Assembly (NCBI GenBank): GCA_964553045.1
Contig: CAZKJG010000001.1
Location: 150,231 to 214,230 of the forward strand
Direction: 5' to 3'
Length of the DNA: 64,000 nucleotides
Origin: JAWLEP01 sp964553045
Lineage (GTDB): Bacteria > Fermentibacterota > Fermentibacteria > Fermentibacterales > JCC-6
Part shown: piece by piece, positions 14,348 to 22,488 of the stretch
Layout of the letters: each line of letters begins with the position of its first letter
Position numbering within the stretch: the stretch's first letter is position 1
Made by a program: the position numbers and the translations under genes
Notes under the pieces: generated by a model
Told to the model about the DNA's origin: nothing
What the model saw: the letters and a program-made list of their open reading frames with translations, nothing else
Database searches by the model: none

Positions 14348-15296
14348 CCGGCACGAACGTGTTCATTATCGTCCATCCCTCTCGCAGGTAGGGCTCCTTG
14401 GCCTCCTGGGGGTGGTACACCTCCATATCGAGAAGGAACCGCCTTTCGTCAACCCTGAGAATATAAGAGGTAAAGGAACCGGCGTTCAGGTAATCCGGAT
14501 TTCTCCAGACGCCGGTGAGCTTCCAGCCCTCCCAGCCGCGGAAGCGGAAGGGCACCGCTTCGGTCTTCGCCCTGTCAACGGAGTCGGCCTCTGCGTCGAA
14601 GAAGAACCTCCTGGCAACCGACTCCCTCCAAGACATGGCGTCCTCGGCGCTGTCCAGGACCCTCTCGGTCTCCAGCCAGCGGATGGTGAGCATGAGCAGG
14701 CATTCCTCGCCGTCCTGCCGCTGGTACTGTATCACGCCGTCATCCGGGCGCCACATCTCGGTGCGGTAGGACTTGGGAACGTCAACGGTGAATCCCAGCT
14801 CGCGCAGGGAGTCCATCCTGGCCGGACTGCTCATCTGCGTGTTGACGAAGCTTCCGTATACGTAGTTCCGCATGTGGCGGTTGTAGGCGGCAAGCAGCGA
14901 GTCACTGAGGGGTTGGGGAAGGTCCGCGCCTTCGGCCACCACGCCGAAGACGCTCTGACCCGTAGCCCAGACGTTCCGTGCCGAGTAGACGGGACCCGGC
15001 CCCGACAGCTCGCCGGGCAGGTCCTCCCGGGAGGAAACCAGGAAGAGCACGGTCCTCCGCTCGCGAAGCCCACCCCGCAGCTGCTCCAGGGTGCAGGTTG
15101 AGAAGTCGAAGACCGCCTCGCGGTCCACGGTGGTCACGTACATCTGTGCCAGGGAGAGCAGATCGGGCAGGCGCTGTTCCAGGTCGGGGGAGTAGACGAC
15201 CAGAACGCCCTTCAGAGAGCCGCTGGCCGGCTGGTTGCAGGCGCAGACCAGCAGGGCCGCCGCGGCCAGACAGGCTGCTCCCCGTAGCAGCTTCAT
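14331..15296 (-). CDS. DUF4837-like lipoprotein
   Basis: 321 aa. Lipoprotein signal MKLLRGAACLAAAALLVCAC with the lipobox cysteine near 20. The body resembles DUF4837, an envelope lipoprotein family of Bacteroidetes and relatives: an early GVLVVYSPDLEQ stretch, a middle RNVWATGQSVF and a C-terminal FRGWEGWKLTGVWRN, FTSYILRVDERRF, LDMEVYHPQ pattern. Function is unknown. ATG overlaps the stop of the DUF948 gene (ATGA). Its presence supports an FCB-group affiliation. Confidence 0.75.
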   Translation of the reverse strand: MKLLRGAACLAAAALLVCACNQPASGSLKGVLVVYSPDLEQRLPDLLSLAQMYVTTVDREAVFDFSTCTLEQLRGGLRERRTVLFLVSSREDLPGELSGPGPVYSARNVWATGQSVFGVVAEGADLPQPLSDSLLAAYNRHMRNYVYGSFVNTQMSSPARMDSLRELGFTVDVPKSYRTEMWRPDDGVIQYQRQDGEECLLMLTIRWLETERVLDSAEDAMSWRESVARRFFFDAEADSVDRAKTEAVPFRFRGWEGWKLTGVWRNPDYLNAGSFTSYILRVDERRFLLDMEVYHPQEAKEPYLREGWTIMNTFVPDGEDG

Positions 15297-15661
15297 TCCC
15301 CGCCACCGCCCCTTCTGCGGGCTATCATGGTCCGTACCGACTGGAAGGCGGAAACGAATGCCGGGGCGAGCCTGATGAGGCTCTGGACGGCCATGGGGGC
15401 CTTGCCGCCCTCGGTGATCCCGCCCAGCAGGGCGCCCGCCCGGCTGGCGGTCTTGCGTATCTCCTTTCCGGACCGTTCCATCTCGGACAGGGTCGCCGAT
15501 AACCTGGGGCCGGCCTCGGAGACCTCGCGGGCCAGGGTGTCCATGGTTTTCTCCAGCGTCTCCAGCGTCTTCCGAATCCTGAAGATGGCCGCTATCAGGA
15601 AGGCGAGCATCGTCCAGAAGCCCGCCACCCCCACCAGCAGCACAATGGCAGTCGCGCTCAT
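15293..15661 (-). CDS. DUF948-like membrane protein
   Basis: 122 aa. One N-terminal membrane helix (AIVLLVGVAGFWTMLAFLIAAIFRI) followed by a helical, probably coiled-coil region (LETLEKTMDTLAREV ... LSATLSEMERSGKEI) and a short basic tail. This is the plan of small DUF948 membrane proteins, whose role is not known. ATG start with GGAGG nearby. Coupled to the DUF4837 gene by a 4-nt overlap. Confidence 0.75.
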   Translation of the reverse strand: MSATAIVLLVGVAGFWTMLAFLIAAIFRIRKTLETLEKTMDTLAREVSEAGPRLSATLSEMERSGKEIRKTASRAGALLGGITEGGKAPMAVQSLIRLAPAFVSAFQSVRTMIARRRGGGGE

Positions 15662-15696
15662 TATCGACCTCCGAGCCTGCTATGACAGGACCGCCG

Positions 15697-17676
15697 TCAG
15701 GCGTCCCTTCTCAGTATCACTATCTCGACCCTCCGGTTCTTCGCCCGCCCCTCCTCGGTCTGGTTGGTGGCCCTGGGTCGACGCTCGCCGAACCAGACGG
15801 CCTCTATGTCGACGTCCGTATTCTCCAGCCGGCTTCTCAGGTACTCGGCCACGTTCAAAGCCCTGTCCCTGGACAGGCCGGCATTGTAGCCGAAGGTCCC
15901 GTCGCTGTCCGCATGACCCTCCACCGAGACGTACACGCCGGGATTCCGCCTGAGCGTCTGGACCACACGGTCGAGGTCGGGTATATGGGCGTCCCTCAGC
16001 CCCACGCTGTCCACATCGAAGTAGATGGCGGCCATGGGGAGGCCCTCCTTCTCCTTTGCCACCACCATGAACTGGAAGAGGCTGATGGGATCGGTCTCGA
16101 AATAGAGGTAGTCCAGGTCCTCGTCAACCAGCCTGCACTCCACGTCGCTCGGGATTCCGCCCCGCATCCGCGTCAGGCCGATGGTGGCGGGATCCACCCG
16201 GTTCTCGTCTATCCACAGCTTGCTGACTCGGAAGCGGAGGGTGGCCTCCAGGATATCCACGCTGTCCACCTCGCCGTATACGGTCTGCGGCTCTATCATC
16301 ACCAGCTCGGCCGACTGACTGGTGACCAGCAGGTCACCGGGCCGGTCCAGGTCGGCTTCGTAGTACAGGTAGGTGTCGTCCTCTTCGAGGACGGCCGACG
16401 GCATGCGGGTCAGGGTCTCCTCCCCTACCCTGTAGAGGCGCACCAGCCGCTCCTCCAGGCCGTTGATCTCCAGCCAGGTGCGGGATACGCGGAACCTCAC
16501 CGAGAGATCCCGGACGTCCCCGGCCTCCACGGTGGTGCCGACCGGGAAGTAGCCGTAGACGTTCAGGCTCTCGTCCAGATCGAGCTCCACGTTGGCCGGG
16601 ACCTCTTCGAACTGGCCCACAGTGAAACGGTCATCTGTTACGTCCCGGGTGGCCCACAGGTTTACCTGGTAGACATCGGAATCGGTGTTCCATACCTTTC
16701 TGTCGGCCCCGGGCGCGATACGCCCCGCCGCTCCTCCATCACCCCATGATTCGCCGGCCAGCCGTACGCTCAGCCCCACCCGGTGCTGTCCCACGGTGGA
16801 CATGAGGTCGTTGAGGGGAAGGCGGAATGCGTAGTTCAGCTCCACCGGCATCGAGCCGCTGTAGCGGGCAGTGAACCCGGCCGACACGGAGTGTGCCCTG
16901 CCCATGGCCATCATTCTGTACCCGGCCCTGACCGCCCAACTGCGCGAACTGCCCAGCCAGCGCTCCAGCCCCAGAGCCGCGTCCAGGTCGGTGTCGCCGG
17001 CCGTCTTCTCGGTGGAGTAATCCAGCTGGAGAACCGGGGTGAAGACCTCCGGATGGAACGCCGCGCCCAGCGTGAGCCGCATGGGAAGCCTGTCCTCGCT
17101 CTCCAGCCCCAGGTCGGGGCGCGTGAGGTTGTGGCCGGAGGCCGAGAGGGTGACCATGCCGCTCACGGCGGCCTGCATCCCCACGTCCACGCCTATTCCG
17201 GTGGCCTCCCTTCCGTACTGGGCGAACAGCGGGTCGTAGAAGGTGAACTCGTTGCTGGCGAAATCGCGGAATATGTATCGGCCGGTCAGGCCTATGGAGA
17301 CCGGAAGCGCCCCGGGACGGAAGGCCAGGGAGGCCAGTATGTTGCCCTGGGTGAGCTGATCCTCGGCGCCGAGGTAGTCGTAGCCGGCCCCGGCCGCCAG
17401 AAAATCTGAGAACGGCTGCAGGTACGATGCGGCTCCGTAGTGTATCTGACCGTCGTCCAGGGCGGGGTAGAGGTTGGTGTACTCCGCCGAGATCAGTATG
17501 CGGCCGCAGCGTACGAGGCCGGCGGGGTTGAACCAGTGACCCCAGCCGTCATCGCTTATGGGGTCGAAGGCTCCGGCCATGCCCATGGCGCGTGCCCCGG
17601 GGTCGGTATAGGTGGAGGCCGCCGCCAGTCCGGCCAGAAGCGCGACGCACAGGGAAAGGGCTACCTTGCCACGCAT
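15697..17676 (-). CDS. PorV-like outer-membrane barrel fused to PGF-pre-PGF repeats and OmpA domain
   Basis: 659 aa with signal peptide (MRGKVALSLCVALLAGLAAAS). Residues about 20-330 are a PorV/PorQ-like beta barrel, beginning with the GARAMGMAGAF motif and HWFNPAGL. Residues about 350-530 hold two domains resembling PGF-pre-PGF modules (VRFRVSRTWLEINGL ... YLYYEADL and LRFRVSKLWIDENRV ... YLYFETD), a family known mainly from archaeal surface proteins. The C-terminus is an OmpA-like peptidoglycan-binding domain (IYFDVDSVGLRD, VEGHADSDGTFGYN, LSRDRALNVAEYLRS, NRRVEI). ATG at 17676 overlaps the 3' end of the subtilase gene by 16 nt; the ribosome binding site GGAGGAG is far (14 nt). Confidence 0.82.
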   Translation of the reverse strand: MRGKVALSLCVALLAGLAAASTYTDPGARAMGMAGAFDPISDDGWGHWFNPAGLVRCGRILISAEYTNLYPALDDGQIHYGAASYLQPFSDFLAAGAGYDYLGAEDQLTQGNILASLAFRPGALPVSIGLTGRYIFRDFASNEFTFYDPLFAQYGREATGIGVDVGMQAAVSGMVTLSASGHNLTRPDLGLESEDRLPMRLTLGAAFHPEVFTPVLQLDYSTEKTAGDTDLDAALGLERWLGSSRSWAVRAGYRMMAMGRAHSVSAGFTARYSGSMPVELNYAFRLPLNDLMSTVGQHRVGLSVRLAGESWGDGGAAGRIAPGADRKVWNTDSDVYQVNLWATRDVTDDRFTVGQFEEVPANVELDLDESLNVYGYFPVGTTVEAGDVRDLSVRFRVSRTWLEINGLEERLVRLYRVGEETLTRMPSAVLEEDDTYLYYEADLDRPGDLLVTSQSAELVMIEPQTVYGEVDSVDILEATLRFRVSKLWIDENRVDPATIGLTRMRGGIPSDVECRLVDEDLDYLYFETDPISLFQFMVVAKEKEGLPMAAIYFDVDSVGLRDAHIPDLDRVVQTLRRNPGVYVSVEGHADSDGTFGYNAGLSRDRALNVAEYLRSRLENTDVDIEAVWFGERRPRATNQTEEGRAKNRRVEIVILRRDA

Positions 17677-20600
17677 ACCAGTCCGCTCACGCTCCTCCCC
17701 CCCGCCTCTGCGTAGTAGACGTACAGGCCTCCGGAAATCTCTTCGCCGCTGTCGTCGGTTCCATCCCAGAAGGGCTCGGTGCCCGAAACTTCCCTCAGCG
17801 GAACGCCCTCGAGGTCGAATATCCTCACGGTTATCCTGCGGCCCTCCATGGCCGGCCAAACGAACCAGGCCACATCGTTTATGCCATCGGCGTTGGGGGT
17901 GAACGGGCTGGGAATCACCTTCATCCCCTCACCCACGTCGTAGAGCAGGTCGAAGTCCAGGACAACGGTGGAGTCGGTCACCACCATGGCCGTGTCACGA
18001 GCTGTCTGATAGCCCTCCAGGGTCACGGTGACCGGTACCGGGCCCACGGGCAGGTCGGGCAGCGTGTACTGGCCATCTGGCCCCGTGTACTCGGTCAGAC
18101 CCAGGTCCTCCACGGCAACGGCGGCGTCGGGTATCAGCCTGCCGGTGTAGACGTCGCTGACCGTTCCCGTCAGCGCACCGCTCGGTCCCTGCGGGGTGGC
18201 ACTGGCCATGTTGCTCAGCGGGCTCTCGCCGTAGGGGTTCTCGTAGATGCCGGTGGCCCAGTAGTAGTAGGTTACCCCGTTGCTCACCAGGGAGTCGGTG
18301 TAGGTGCTGTCGGTGGCGGGCAGCTCGGCTATCGGGTCTGTCTCCGGCCCCACCGGGGTGGTGCTGCGGTAGAGCCTGTACTGAACCAGGCCCTTCGGTC
18401 CACGTTGCCCCAGACTTCCGCCCCCGTGGAGAAGCCCCGGCCCCGGGCGCCTTCCGGCATGGGGCGGCTGGGGCGGAGACCAGGAGAGAGGTACGAAACC
18501 GTCGTGGCCGCTCTCGGCCTGCAGGTCCGAGGGAGGTGCCAGCTCGCCGGTCACGTCGAACGGGCCGTAGACCGAGACGTTGTCGGTCTCGTCGGATTCC
18601 TCCACCTGGCCGTCGGCGTCGGCCACAGCCACCACGTACCTGGTTCCCAGGTCGAAGTAGGTGAAGGTGTACGGGACCACGGCCGCCCAGCTCTCCGAGC
18701 CCTCCAGCAGGGGCACCGACACCGAGTCCATTAGGACAGCGTCACCCAGGCTGTCGGGGTATTCCGCCAGGTAGACGTCCAGCTCGCTGGGCGAGGCCGG
18801 TCCGGTGCCCTGGTTGGATACAACGAAGCTCATCTCCAACCTCTGCCCCACACCGAAGGGCGGAGGCTCGGAGGGGCTGGCCTGGCTTACTGTGAGGTTC
18901 GGGTACTCCAGTATCACCGTGAAGGGCTCGATGTACTCCGGCAAATCCCTGTTGGCCGCGATCGCGTGGTAGGCCAGGTCGAAGGTATCGGGGACCCCCG
19001 GAGTCTGCAGGGTGCATACGCGCTCCCGGGTCTCCCGACCAGCGTAGACGATGTTGTCCATGAAGACCGGGGCGTCCATGCGGCCGGCGGAGAAGCCCTC
19101 GGGGGATTCCAGCCACATGGAGGCTCCGGCCATCACATAGCCTCCGGAGTTGCGGATCATCAGCGGCAGCTCCAGCTGCGACGACGGAGCGGCTATGATG
19201 GTGGTGTCGGGCCGGGGCACCGAGTCCACCAGTATGGAGATCGCCGGATCCCCGAAGACGCTGTAGGCCACCAGGGAGTAGACCTCCTCCTCGGCCGGGT
19301 TGCCGGGGTCAGCCCATGATGAGGGTACCGCCCGGACGTGCCAGACCCCGTTCTGCGGATCCTCCACCACCACTCTCTCCAGGGGGCTCTCGGCCGATAC
19401 ACCGGAGGGCAGCAGATGGGTATGGACATCGCCCGTGGGCGACTCCACCTCCAGGTCGAGGTCCACTCTCACCGCTACGTCGCCGGGCACGGCCTCCCCA
19501 GGGACGTCGCAGTAGGCCATGGCTACCGATATCCACTCCGCGCCCGAGGGAACGTAGAACGTCCAGTCCTCGGCGGACTGGCCCTCCTCGGCTGTGTCGT
19601 AAACCCACAGGACCCGGTCTACCTCCTCGGAGAAGTAGCTTCCGGTGAGATGGACTGGGTCCAGGAGGCCGTAGCCCGCGGCCACCGTGGCGTAGCCCGA
19701 CAGTGGATCACCTGTGTTGGCCTTCAGGGGAATGGCGCTTCCGGCGGCCAGGGCCATCAGGTCCTCGGGGTGCACGAGGTCTCCGTACTTCTGCCTGCAC
19801 AGCGAAAGGGCCCCGCTCACCAGGGCGGCGGCCATGCTGGTGCCCGCCCGCCGGGTGTAGCTGTCCTCCCCCGGCCAGCGGTCATCGGGGTCGTCCAGCC
19901 ATTGCCCTCCGAGACGGGCGTTGGTGGTGACCACCCCCCGGGCCATGGAGTCGGCGGTGAAGGACCCGCCGGGAGCCAGTATCCAGGGGGCCAGCCGGGC
20001 GGCGCCCTGGGTGGGTCCCCGGGAGCTGTACGGGGCCACCATTCCCACCCCCGAGGTGTCGGGAACGAAGGTCACCGCTCCCACGCTGAAGACGTTTTTG
20101 GCCGCGGCGGGCGACATCACCGGCCCGGACGCGCCGCTGTTGCCGGCGGCGCAGACCAGGGTCAGGCCGCTGTCGGCGGCGGCGTCGGCGTACTCGCAGA
20201 ACAGGTCGTACCCCGATGGCTCGGCACCCCAGGAGTTGTTTGCGGCGAAGCAGCCGCTGTCGTAGAGGTCCATCATGGCCTCGTAGAACTGCGCCGGCGT
20301 GGGACTTTCCGGCCGGCCGATGACGTAGATGTCGGCCTGCCTGCCCATGCCGGCGCCGTCGTACACGCAATCCAGCTCCACCTGCCCGCGGGAGGCGATG
20401 GCGCCGCAGACAGCGGTTCCGTGGCCGCTGCTGTCCGGGGGGCCGGCCACCACAGCGGGCTGCAGGTCCGGATGCTCCGACCAGACGCCGGTGTCGTACA
20501 CGCCCACCCGGGTGCCCGCTCCACCGTAGTAGTTCCAGATCCAGCGGCAGCTGAGCATCTCACGGCTGTCATCGGGCTCCTGCAGGGCCAGGTCCTCCGC

Positions 20601-21200
20601 GGGACGGGCCGTCTCCCACTCCGCCCGGAGCACCCCCGGCCCGGAGGCCAGCGACGGAGCCTCCGCCGCCGAGCACGCCACCCTGCACCAGCCCCCGGGC
20701 AGGGGCTGCGAGCCCGCGGGTGGCTCGGCGCCGGGGCCCATCTGCAGGTCCACCCAGCCCGTCCACCCGGGGGGCGGGATGCTGGACGGCAGCCGGGCGT
20801 TCCAGGCCTCGACCGACCGCGCGAATCCCGACGAGGCCAGGCCGGATATGTCAGGCTCGTCCTCCAGTACCGCTACAAAGGCCTCGGGGGAGGGCGCGTA
20901 GCCGGTGGGCCAGAGGCCGCACTCCAGCAGCCGCGCCAGGTCTGAGGGGGTTAGGGGGCGCCACACTGTCACCAGGACAAGGTCGCCGGCCGACGCCCCG
21001 GCCAGGCCCGACGTCCCCTCCCAGGGTCCGGAGGACAGGGAGAGGGGCACGTAGCCGGCCTCCATCCCTTCCAGCTCCTCCAGACGCGCGGCGGTGCCCA
21101 GGCCTGTCATCCGCTGCAGGTGGTGCTGCGGGGACCTTCGTGTGGTGGGGTGCTCCGCGGTGAAGGCAGCGATGGCAATAAGCAACACATTAAGCAGCAT
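17661..21200 (-). CDS. Secreted subtilisin-like serine protease, multidomain
   Basis: 1179 aa with a short signal peptide. The S8 triad is Asp236 (RVGVYDTGV), His260 (SSGHGTAVCG) and Ser455 (AGTSMAAALVSG), with the oxyanion Asn in AANNSWG. After a propeptide-like N-terminal 200 residues and the protease come a beta domain (about 540-680), a CARDB-like domain (VVSNQGTGPAS ... ESDETDNVSV), an FN3 domain interrupted by a Gly/Pro-rich insert (about 920-945), a carboxypeptidase-regulatory-like domain (GTVSDVYTGRLIPDA) and a FlgD/CHU_C-like C-terminus (SPFTPNADGINDV ... GGLYVYYAEAGG) used for type IX-style sorting. ATG has AAGGGG 5 nt upstream. It leads the operon of the PorV/OmpA gene. Confidence 0.9.
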   Translation of the reverse strand: MLLNVLLIAIAAFTAEHPTTRRSPQHHLQRMTGLGTAARLEELEGMEAGYVPLSLSSGPWEGTSGLAGASAGDLVLVTVWRPLTPSDLARLLECGLWPTGYAPSPEAFVAVLEDEPDISGLASSGFARSVEAWNARLPSSIPPPGWTGWVDLQMGPGAEPPAGSQPLPGGWCRVACSAAEAPSLASGPGVLRAEWETARPAEDLALQEPDDSREMLSCRWIWNYYGGAGTRVGVYDTGVWSEHPDLQPAVVAGPPDSSGHGTAVCGAIASRGQVELDCVYDGAGMGRQADIYVIGRPESPTPAQFYEAMMDLYDSGCFAANNSWGAEPSGYDLFCEYADAAADSGLTLVCAAGNSGASGPVMSPAAAKNVFSVGAVTFVPDTSGVGMVAPYSSRGPTQGAARLAPWILAPGGSFTADSMARGVVTTNARLGGQWLDDPDDRWPGEDSYTRRAGTSMAAALVSGALSLCRQKYGDLVHPEDLMALAAGSAIPLKANTGDPLSGYATVAAGYGLLDPVHLTGSYFSEEVDRVLWVYDTAEEGQSAEDWTFYVPSGAEWISVAMAYCDVPGEAVPGDVAVRVDLDLEVESPTGDVHTHLLPSGVSAESPLERVVVEDPQNGVWHVRAVPSSWADPGNPAEEEVYSLVAYSVFGDPAISILVDSVPRPDTTIIAAPSSQLELPLMIRNSGGYVMAGASMWLESPEGFSAGRMDAPVFMDNIVYAGRETRERVCTLQTPGVPDTFDLAYHAIAANRDLPEYIEPFTVILEYPNLTVSQASPSEPPPFGVGQRLEMSFVVSNQGTGPASPSELDVYLAEYPDSLGDAVLMDSVSVPLLEGSESWAAVVPYTFTYFDLGTRYVVAVADADGQVEESDETDNVSVYGPFDVTGELAPPSDLQAESGHDGFVPLSWSPPQPPHAGRRPGPGLLHGGGSLGQRGPKGLVQYRLYRSTTPVGPETDPIAELPATDSTYTDSLVSNGVTYYYWATGIYENPYGESPLSNMASATPQGPSGALTGTVSDVYTGRLIPDAAVAVEDLGLTEYTGPDGQYTLPDLPVGPVPVTVTLEGYQTARDTAMVVTDSTVVLDFDLLYDVGEGMKVIPSPFTPNADGINDVAWFVWPAMEGRRITVRIFDLEGVPLREVSGTEPFWDGTDDSGEEISGGLYVYYAEAGGRSVSGLVCVAR

Positions 21201-21221
21201 GAAGTCCCCTTTGCTTCATCC

Positions 21222-21251
21222 AGAATACTACTGCGGAAAGAGGACCGTCAA
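21222..21251 (-). promoter_or_regulatory. Promoter of the subtilase operon
   Basis: On the minus strand, TTGACG (21251-21246), 18 bp, then TATTCT (21227-21222). Start of transcription would be near 21215, just before the ribosome binding site of the gene at 21200. Confidence 0.5.
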
Positions 21252-21255
21252 GCAA

Positions 21256-22104
21256 TCAGAGGCCGCTTCTGAAGCGCATCCTCCTGGCCTTCAGGGTGTT
21301 CTTCAGCAGAAAGGCTATGGTCAGCGGACCCACCCCGCCGGGGACCGGTGTTATGGCCGCGGCCAGGGGCTCGACGGCATCGTAGTCCACGTCGCCCGCG
21401 AGCCCGTCATCTGTGCGGCTTATGCCCACGTCCACCACCACGACTCCCTTCCGTACGTGGTCCGGCCCGATGATGCCGGGCACGCCCACTGCCGACACCA
21501 GAAGGTCGGCCCGAGAGGTCAGGCCGGGCAGGTCGCGGGTGCGGGAGTGGGCAAGGGTGACCGTTGCGTTTGCGGCCAGCAGCATGGCCGCCAGCGGCTT
21601 GCCGACTATATCGCTCCTGCCCACGATTACCGCCCGCATCCCCTCCGGGTCTATCTCCTCCCGTTCCAGCAGGGCCATCACCCCGGACGGCGTGCAGGGG
21701 AAGAGGCCGTCCTCTCCCCGCCAGAGCCGCCCCACGTTCCGGGGGTGAAAGCCGTCAACGTCCTTTGCCGGCAGAACGGCGGACGCCACCTCGGAGGCTG
21801 AGAGATGCCCGGGCAGCGGAAGCTGTACGAGCAGTCCGTCCACCGAGTCATCGCTGTTCAGCTCGTCTATGCGCGACATGAGCCGCTCTCTGGAGGTGTC
21901 GGACGGCATGCGCACAACCGTGCTCCGCACACCCGCCTTGCGGCAGGCCTTCTCCTTGTAGGAAACGTAGACCTTGCTGGCCTCGTCCTCGCCCACCAGG
22001 ATCACGGCCAACCCGGGGGGCGGTCCCTCCAAGGCGTCCACCTCTGCGGCCACCCGGCGACGGACGCTCCTGGCCAGCTTCCTGCCGGAGAGGACCCTGG
22101 CCAC
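21256..22104 (-). CDS. folD: Bifunctional methylene-THF dehydrogenase / methenyl-THF cyclohydrolase
   Basis: 282 aa, standard length. Interconverts 5,10-methylene-, methenyl- and 10-formyl-tetrahydrofolate with NADP, supplying formyl groups to purine synthesis. Signatures: ASKVYVSYKEKAC with the catalytic Lys of the YxxxK motif, DGLLVQLPLPGH, PAKDVDGFHP, VGRSDIVGKPLAAML and the C-terminal PVPGGVGPLTIAFLLKNT. The start is GTG at 22104, two bases after the rplU stop. Purine genes lie a few kb upstream in the same direction. Confidence 0.96.
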   Translation of the reverse strand: MARVLSGRKLARSVRRRVAAEVDALEGPPPGLAVILVGEDEASKVYVSYKEKACRKAGVRSTVVRMPSDTSRERLMSRIDELNSDDSVDGLLVQLPLPGHLSASEVASAVLPAKDVDGFHPRNVGRLWRGEDGLFPCTPSGVMALLEREEIDPEGMRAVIVGRSDIVGKPLAAMLLAANATVTLAHSRTRDLPGLTSRADLLVSAVGVPGIIGPDHVRKGVVVVDVGISRTDDGLAGDVDYDAVEPLAAAITPVPGGVGPLTIAFLLKNTLKARRMRFRSGL

Positions 22105-22106
22105 GC

Positions 22107-22427
22107 CTACTCGCCCTTGCCCTGGATCTCGAGCACCTCTACGAAGCTGTAGTCCTGCCGGTGGCCGGTGAGCTTCTCGCTGCCCTTGCGGCGCTTCCGC
22201 TTGTAGACCCTTATCTTGGGCCCCCGGTCGTGGCTGATCACCTTGAGCCTGACCGTGGCGCCGTCAACCAGCGGCTTGCCCACCTGCACGTCTTCTCCGT
22301 CCGAGACGAGCAGTACCCTGCCCACGCTGAGCTCTCCGCCCTCCTCGGTTTCCAGCCGGGGAATGGAGAGCTTCATTCCCGGCTCCACCTTGAACTGCAT
22401 TCCGCCCGTTTCCATCACTGCGTACAT
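22107..22427 (-). CDS. rplU: 50S ribosomal protein L21
   Basis: 106 aa. It begins MYAVMETGGMQFKVEPG and contains VGRVLLVSDGEDVQVGKPLVDGATV and KIRVYKRKRRKGSEKLTGHRQ split motifs, the classic L21 signature ending in the family's GHRQxYTxxxI pattern (here GHRQDYSFVEV). It binds 23S rRNA. The second of two adjacent ATGs (22427) is chosen because the GGAGG spacing is then about 5 nt. Unlike most bacteria, rpmA (L27) and obg do not follow; folD does. A GC hairpin (22452-22468) in the 61-bp gap after rng could serve as a leader element. Confidence 0.95.
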   Translation of the reverse strand: MYAVMETGGMQFKVEPGMKLSIPRLETEEGGELSVGRVLLVSDGEDVQVGKPLVDGATVRLKVISHDRGPKIRVYKRKRRKGSEKLTGHRQDYSFVEVLEIQGKGE

Positions 22428-22488
22428 CATGTCCTCCCATGCGCGACTCCGCCCGGCCCTCGGCCGGGTCGGGGTTGTTGCGTTTCTG

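Noticed and set aside
19338..20945. 535-codon plus-strand frame opposite the subtilase
   Set aside because: Low-complexity Gly/Arg/Val composition typical of an antisense shadow; the S8 triad is on the minus strand.
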